This document shows, in pieces, positions 60,468 to 64,000 of a stretch of 64,000 nt of DNA. Within the stretch, counting starts at the first letter, position 1. The number at the start of each line of letters is the position of its first letter. The notes below the pieces were generated by a model. It worked only from the letters and a program-made list of their open reading frames with translations, searched no databases and was not told the DNA's origin. The DNA is from Candidatus Chloroploca asiatica. GTDB taxonomy: Bacteria > Chloroflexota > Chloroflexia > Chloroflexales > Chloroflexaceae. The position numbers and the translations under genes are program-made. The stretch covers positions 16,695-80,694 of the forward strand of contig NZ_LYXE01000078.1 of the NCBI RefSeq assembly GCF_002532075.1, read 5' to 3'.

Positions 60468-60699
60468 GCCCAACACCCCGTGCAGCCGACCCCGCTGGCG
60501 CGGGCGGGAGCTGGGCGCGAGTTGGGGCCGCAAACTGCGGCGTTCTATTTCCACCTTCACGCTCGGAGTCATCGTCGCCATCAACACGATCATTCCACCG
60601 CTCGACGGCGAACGCTCGCAGTTTGCTAGGGTCGTCGCGTGCCGGCGCTCGTCGCGCTTCAGACGGCTGCCAGCGGGGCGGCTAACGTGACCGTTAGCC
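60468..60699 (+). other. attC-like recombination site of the APH cassette
   Basis: GCCCAAC (R'') at 60468 and GTTAGCC (R') at 60693 are the inverted simple-site boxes (RYYYAAC...GTTRRRY). Inside them, CAGCCGACCCCGCTGGC pairs with GCCAGCGGGGCGGCT with unpaired bases, and an inner stem (GCAAACTGCG/CGCAGTTTGC) follows. At 232 bp it is long for an attC site, but the fold and the position after the gene fit. Confidence 0.7.
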
Positions 60700-60802
60700 G
60701 CTGGTGCGTTCTCTAGCAGCGATTTGTTGACGCGCATGATAAACTGATCTTCTGTTGTCCAACTGCTCGTGTTCGTCGCCTGCGTTGTATGGAGGTACCG
60801 GT

Positions 60803-61234
60803 ATGGATGAAGTGGCAATGACCCAATACATCACTGATTCCTTTGCGGATGTTGAAACGACCACGGCCTATAGTTATACCTTCTTTTTCTACGACTCGGA
60901 GCGCAAGCTCCCGTTCGCCACCCTTGCGAGTGTCGACAACGAGTATGACCGCGTTTCGAATCTTGACCGACCGGGTGTTTTCCGTTTGAACATCGGCGTG
61001 CGGAAGCCGACCTTTCAGGCGTTGTTCGGCACCGGCAAGGTTGATGTCAACGCGTACGATTTTACCGCGTTGGACACAATCATGCCCCATCCTGATTATG
61101 CCCCACAGTCGTGGGTCTGTGTTCTCAACCCCAGTGATGATACATTTCATCACACCGTGCAACCGTTATTGGCTGAAGCCTACGATGTGGCCGTGCAAAG
61201 ACACCTACGGCGGCAAACGACGAATGAGTCCTAA
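60803..61234 (+). CDS. DUF6194-family protein, cassette-borne
   Basis: GGAGG seven bases before the ATG supports the start. The 143 residues read YITDSFADVETTTAYSYTFF, then FATLASVDNEYDRVSNLDRP and GVFRLNIGVRKPTFQALFG, the DUF6194 pattern. Function is unknown; the family often appears in mobile or cassette settings. The stop is 31 bp before the next attC-like site, in the same orientation as the APH gene. Confidence 0.82.
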   Translation: MDEVAMTQYITDSFADVETTTAYSYTFFFYDSERKLPFATLASVDNEYDRVSNLDRPGVFRLNIGVRKPTFQALFGTGKVDVNAYDFTALDTIMPHPDYAPQSWVCVLNPSDDTFHHTVQPLLAEAYDVAVQRHLRRQTTNES

Positions 61235-61264
61235 GGGATGCTCGTTGAAGCTACCGTCCTTCCG

Positions 61265-61388
61265 GCCCAACAAGCGCATGCAGCACGACCGGCGAATCGG
61301 GGCTTTTTTGAAAACCAGAATCAGTCAGGACGTGGCTCCAATCCAGCGTGTGGTCCTTTGGCCGGCGGCTGATGCGCGGGCGTTAGCC
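61265..61388 (+). other. attC-like recombination site of the DUF6194 cassette
   Basis: GCCCAAC at 61265 and GTTAGCC at 61382 enclose 124 bp, the size of well-known long attC sites. GCGCATGCAGCACGACCGGC pairs with GCCGGCGGCTGATGCGC, leaving three single unpaired bases, the extrahelical bases that guide integron integrase. Confidence 0.8.
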
Positions 61389-61489
61389 GCCGCTTATCAA
61401 TGCCCGTGCTTTGCAAAGGCATCGAAAGGTGCTACAATTCAGCGAGACCAAAAGAACGGCGCACGTATGTTCGAAAAAGGGCAATAAGT

Positions 61490-61789
61490 ATGTCACAGAT
61501 AGCAGACTTGGTAGCCTATAACCCTGACGGACAGATTACGCTCATCGTTGAGGTCAAGAGCAGGACTGACACCTCGCGCGCTTGGGCAACACGGATGCGC
61601 CGCAATATGCTCGCACATGGCGTAGTGCCGAACAGCCGCTTTCTGTTGCTGGCACTTCCTGATCGGCTCTACCTTAGCGTCACCTGCGCGATCATAGAGC
61701 CACCGCACTGCGGATCGCGCAGCACCGCCGCCACCACACTCGCATCGGCGGCGGTGATCAGGACGTTGAGCTGCGGCGCGTGGGCGTAG
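61490..61789 (+). pseudogene. Truncated third cassette gene (PD-(D/E)XK-like small protein)
   Basis: MSQIADLVAYNPDGQITLIV, then EVKSRTDTSRAWATRMRRNM and FLLLALPDRLYL match small E-x-K nuclease-fold proteins. After about 61675 the frame runs into unrelated sequence (SVTCAIIEPP) and continues to 61789 without meaning. The family usually has about 30 more residues of C terminus. The break coincides with other gene fragments on the minus strand. Confidence 0.65.
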
Positions 61790-61860
61790 GGACCGATCAG
61801 GAACGTGTGGGTAACGGGCAAGGGCATCTTCAACGCTCCTGTGGTATGCACGCCAATCAC
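61669..61860 (-). pseudogene. Fragment of an uncharacterised gene (b)
   Basis: From a GTG at 61860 the minus frame reads IGVHTTGALKMPLPVTHTFL, then IGPYAHAPQLNVLITAADAS. The GTG overlaps the stop of fragment (a), an operon-like arrangement. It is cut at the junction near 61675. No family is recognised. Confidence 0.4.
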
Positions 61861-62018
61861 ACCCCCATCTGCTCACTCGCCACCATCAACCACCGCCCCA
61901 TGCCCGCATCCCACCGCAGCGTAGAGGTCACCCGCACCGTCGCCTGCTCCGGCGCGACGGCCCCGGCCTCCTGGTTGCTCCAGGTCTCCTGGGTGACGAC
62001 AGTGATGGTGATCGCGCC
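61857..62018 (-). pseudogene. Fragment of an uncharacterised gene (a)
   Basis: The minus frame reads GAITITVVTQETWSNQEAGA, then TSTLRWDAGMGRWLMVASEQ and stops. It is the C-terminal end of an unknown gene. Upstream the frame enters the GC-rich repeat at 62045. Confidence 0.4.
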
Positions 62019-62044
62019 GATTCCCCGGCGGCACCCGCCACCAA

Positions 62045-62165
62045 CCGAGCACCCGCAAGGGGTGCCCCTACAGGGCTGGGGGCCGGGCTCGGTGTACGGG
62101 CACCCCTTGCGGGTGCCCTTGCGGGTGCCCGCAAGGGGTGCATACACAGAAGATGCCATCGCCCT
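62045..62165. repeat. MITE-like GC-rich repeat, copy 5 (right end only)
   Basis: GAGCACCCGCAAGGGGTGCC, then further palindromes, then the right end GATGCCATCGCCCT (one mismatch). The left end is missing. It adjoins fragment (a) and may have interrupted it. Confidence 0.7.
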
Positions 62166-62175
62166 ACATTGCCAC

Positions 62176-62289
62176 CCAGGGCTGATGCAAAGTCCCAGGA
62201 GGGTTCGATAGTGTCCGCAGATGACACGCAGTAATCTGCGTCATCTGCGTCATCTGCGGACGATCGAAATGACGTTGCATCAGCCCTGG
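62176..62289. repeat. Second MITE-like element with CCAGGGCTGATGCAA ends
   Basis: CCAGGGCTGATGCAA at 62176 and TTGCATCAGCCCTGG ending at 62289 are perfect 15-bp inverted ends of a 114-bp element. Inside, GTCCGCAGATGAC and CTGCGTCATCTGCGGAC add inner palindromes. No coding frame. A half copy lies at 59347-59392. Confidence 0.7.
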
Positions 62290-62435
62290 ACGGTGACCGG
62301 CGTGTGCAGCACGGCACCCCGGATCTGGTACAATCACTGGGGGGCGTCACAGGGTAGCGACGACACCCGCGACGATTTCATGTGCAACGGCCCGAACGAC
62401 GATGGCGGGTTCGACCAGGTTTGCGGGGGCAGTCA

Positions 62436-63368
62436 ATGCACGTACCCACAAAAACTTGCCCGCAGTGCGGAGCAGGCATCCGCGAAAACGATGCTCGTTG
62501 CCCGGACTGCGGCGCAGTGCTGCACGTGTCGCAGGCCAAGGCACCCCCACACACGGGCAGCCACACCGCCGCGCCGCCCCCAATCCCAACGCAAGCCAAT
62601 CTGCCGCCCGAACTGGCCGATCTCCACGCGCCGAAGCCCAGTCAGCCGCTGGAGGCTTCGGGTTGCACACTCTTCTTTTTCCTCGCCTGGACGCTATTCA
62701 GCGCCCTGTTCCTGGTGGTAGGGGTGGGAACCTATCTCCGCGACAGCAGCGCCTATCACCGCCTGTCGCGTGAAGGCCTTCCCGCTGTTGCCGTCATCAC
62801 GGAGCTGGACTTTGATTCCGACGAAGACTCCATCAGATACTATGTTGCGTACCACTTCCAGGCTTCCTTTGAGGGCGCTACGACCCGTTTTCAAGGGTTG
62901 GATAATGTCAGCAGCGCATTGTTCAGTCGCCTGGAAGTCGGCCAAACGCTTGAGATCCTCTACTGGCCTGCTGGCCCGTCGCTTTCGGCGGTCAAGGCGG
63001 AACTACCGCCCCCCTCGCTGACCGTGTTGCTCGGTTTCGGCGGCATAGGCGGACTGTTCACGCTGATTGGCCTGGCGATGATTGTGTCGTCCATCATCGG
63101 CATCGTCAAGATGAGTCGCCTGCGCATAGGCGGGCAAATCACCCAGGGCATCGTGTTCAAAAAATGGATCGACACCGATGCGGATGGCGACACGACCTAC
63201 TTCGTCGCCTATGCCTTCAATGCTGAAATGCCAGGTAAAGGCTTTCAACGCATCCTCCGCGCCGAGCAGAACAAACACTTGTACGACGCCGTGCCGGTGG
63301 GAGGAGGGCTGATGGTGCGCTACCTGCCGGATGATCCACACATCTGTCGGGCGGATACCATACGATGA
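62436..63368 (+). CDS. Zinc-ribbon and DUF3592 membrane protein
   Basis: The start at 62436 follows GGGGG. The 310 residues begin with a zinc ribbon (KTCPQCGAGIRENDARCPDC: two C-x-x-C pairs), a Pro-rich linker and a membrane helix near 80-100 (TLFFFLAWTLFSALFLVVGV). A DUF3592-like domain follows (VAVITELDFDSDEDSIRYYV, LEILYWPAGPSLS), a second membrane region, then a second such domain (FVAYAFNAEMPGKGF, MVRYLPDDPHICRA). It may be a small signalling or ribbon-bearing membrane protein. Function is unknown. Confidence 0.78.
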   Translation: MHVPTKTCPQCGAGIRENDARCPDCGAVLHVSQAKAPPHTGSHTAAPPPIPTQANLPPELADLHAPKPSQPLEASGCTLFFFLAWTLFSALFLVVGVGTYLRDSSAYHRLSREGLPAVAVITELDFDSDEDSIRYYVAYHFQASFEGATTRFQGLDNVSSALFSRLEVGQTLEILYWPAGPSLSAVKAELPPPSLTVLLGFGGIGGLFTLIGLAMIVSSIIGIVKMSRLRIGGQITQGIVFKKWIDTDADGDTTYFVAYAFNAEMPGKGFQRILRAEQNKHLYDAVPVGGGLMVRYLPDDPHICRADTIR

Positions 63369-63389
63369 AACCGACGAGGTGAAGAAAGA

Positions 63390-63566
63390 TTGCTCTACTG
63401 GTTTGGCTATGTTGGTTTCTTCTGGGGCTTTTTCCTGGCAGCCTACTGGCTGGATGTCCACGCGCCTCAGCCCAACCCGGTTCCCCTGCCCGATCAGCCG
63501 CAGCCGGTCTGGTGGCTTGCCGCCGGGTTGACCTTCGGGAACCCGCCGCAAGCCGCCGCCCTTTAG
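63390..63566 (+). CDS. Putative small membrane protein
   Basis: From a TTG at 63390 the 58 residues read LLYWFGYVGFFWGFFLAAYW, then a Pro-rich tail (QPNPVPLPDQPQPVWWLAAG). The one helix and tight spacing to the upstream gene (22 bp) make it plausible. The start is uncertain and no family is recognised. Confidence 0.35.
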   Translation: MLYWFGYVGFFWGFFLAAYWLDVHAPQPNPVPLPDQPQPVWWLAAGLTFGNPPQAAAL

Positions 63567-63618
63567 GGCGTGCGGTTAGGCGGGTTTCTCGCTGGCTTTA
63601 GCCAGAACATCGAACATC

Positions 63619-63675
63619 CTTGCGGTTGTTGTCATTCTATGCTATCCTGTCAACATAGAAATCAACAACTGCAAG
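63619..63675. mobile_element. Probable left end hairpin of an IS200/IS605 element
   Basis: CTTGCGGTTGTTGTCATTCT and its imperfect inverse CATAGAAATCAACAACTGCA are separated by 12 bases, just before the transposase start. Such subterminal hairpins are recognised by TnpA of this group. Confidence 0.5.
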
Positions 63676-63683
63676 GCAGGGCG

Positions 63684-64000
63684 ATGGAGTACCAGCGCGA
63701 CGAACACCGGGTTCATCTCATCCTCTATCACCTCGTCTGGACGCCGAAGCGCCGCAAGGCTGTCCTCAAAGATGCGATTGCCGTAGACTGTCGGCGGCTG
63801 ATTGAGCAGAAGTGCGCCGAGCAGGGATGGGAGATCGTGGAGCTGGCGATCCAACCCGATCATATCCATCTGTTCGTGCGCGTTTGGCCGAGCGTTTCGG
63901 CTGCCGACGTGGTGAAGGCGGTCAAGGGTCTCACCTCTCACGAGCTACGCGAACGTTATGCCGTCTTGCGGAAACTTCCGTCACTTTGGACGCGCTCCTA
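63684..64000 (+). CDS. tnpA: IS200/IS605-family transposase (TnpA, Y1 HUH type), N-terminal part
   Basis: The 105 visible residues start MEYQRDEHRVHLILYHLVWT, then PKRRKAVLKD. The HUH pair is IQPDHIHLFVRVWP (His-hydrophobic-His). VKAVKGLTSHELRERYAVL is the helix before the catalytic Tyr, which lies beyond the window. These enzymes move single-stranded DNA with a Tyr nucleophile. The upstream hairpin at 63619 suits the element's left end. Confidence 0.88.
   Translation, partial: MEYQRDEHRVHLILYHLVWTPKRRKAVLKDAIAVDCRRLIEQKCAEQGWEIVELAIQPDHIHLFVRVWPSVSAADVVKAVKGLTSHELRERYAVLRKLPSLWTRS

Noticed and set aside
1..64000. tRNA, rRNA or riboswitch genes
   Set aside because: I looked for tRNA-like ends and conserved rRNA or riboswitch motifs and saw none that I could support.

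Overview
The window is about 64 kb of a moderately GC-rich bacterial chromosome. The gene set points to the phylum Chloroflexota, probably the filamentous Chloroflexales; this is inference from gene families, since there is no rRNA gene to fix it. Pointers are a giant DUF2298 ('YYY') membrane protein, secreted proteins that share a [VH]YLP[FLT] motif, a Sco/PCu(A)C copper set, a class D/E-like sortase, and many short GC-rich dispersed repeats. I saw no tRNA, rRNA or CRISPR array.

Layout. 1-2.4 kb: start of a TetR regulator, a deletion remnant of a gene present intact at 54.8 kb, and a ROK sugar kinase. 2.4-4.1 kb: FHA protein and Ser/Thr-kinase-like protein. 4.2-9.5 kb: two large secreted proteins, a metzincin-like protease and a clan GH-A glycosidase. 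9.5-14.8 kb: sugar aminotransferase, SDR epimerase-like protein and the DUF2298 protein. 15.6-19.9 kb: small membrane protein, OmpR-type regulator, histidine kinase and MoeA. 19.9-21.5 kb: copper-delivery operon for cytochrome oxidase (PCu(A)C, Sco, cupredoxin-like). 22.5-25.6 kb: HD hydrolase, then phosphate acyltransferase and acetate kinase. 25.7-30.8 kb: polysaccharide genes (GT2, UPF0104-type membrane protein, WecG/TagA transferase, polyprenyl phosphotransferase) and a sortase. 31.5-38.5 kb: YceI lipoprotein, RDD protein, phosphoglycerate-mutase-like phosphatase, CAP protein, FAD oxidoreductase with a UbiA prenyltransferase, and a sensor kinase. 38.6-42.3 kb: PhnD-C-E-E transporter behind a four-unit Pho-box-like array. 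42.4-49.3 kb: MsrB, alpha/beta hydrolase, TrmD, RNA methyltransferase, coiled-coil protein, HisA, HisH and a histone-deacetylase-family protein.

From 49.4 kb on the character changes to an accessory region: two PD-(D/E)XK-like nucleases, a truncated antitoxin joined to a transporter fragment, a roughly 1.6-kb array of 71-bp palindromic units with a small GIY-YIG nuclease gene inside it, an Asp/Glu-rich small protein ahead of a pyruvate-kinase-like gene, a GNAT/YoaP acetyltransferase, and at 59.6-61.7 kb what looks like an integron gene-cassette array. That array has an aminoglycoside-phosphotransferase cassette, a DUF6194 cassette and a truncated third cassette, separated by two attC-like sites with no integrase gene in view. 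The window ends in an IS200/IS605-type transposase.

The most notable observations are the attC-like cassettes in a presumed Chloroflexota genome, the repeat array around a GIY-YIG nuclease, a MITE-like family with 14-bp inverted ends, the shared YLP motif as a possible sorting signal, and Pho-box-like tandem 11-bp repeats at two promoters.
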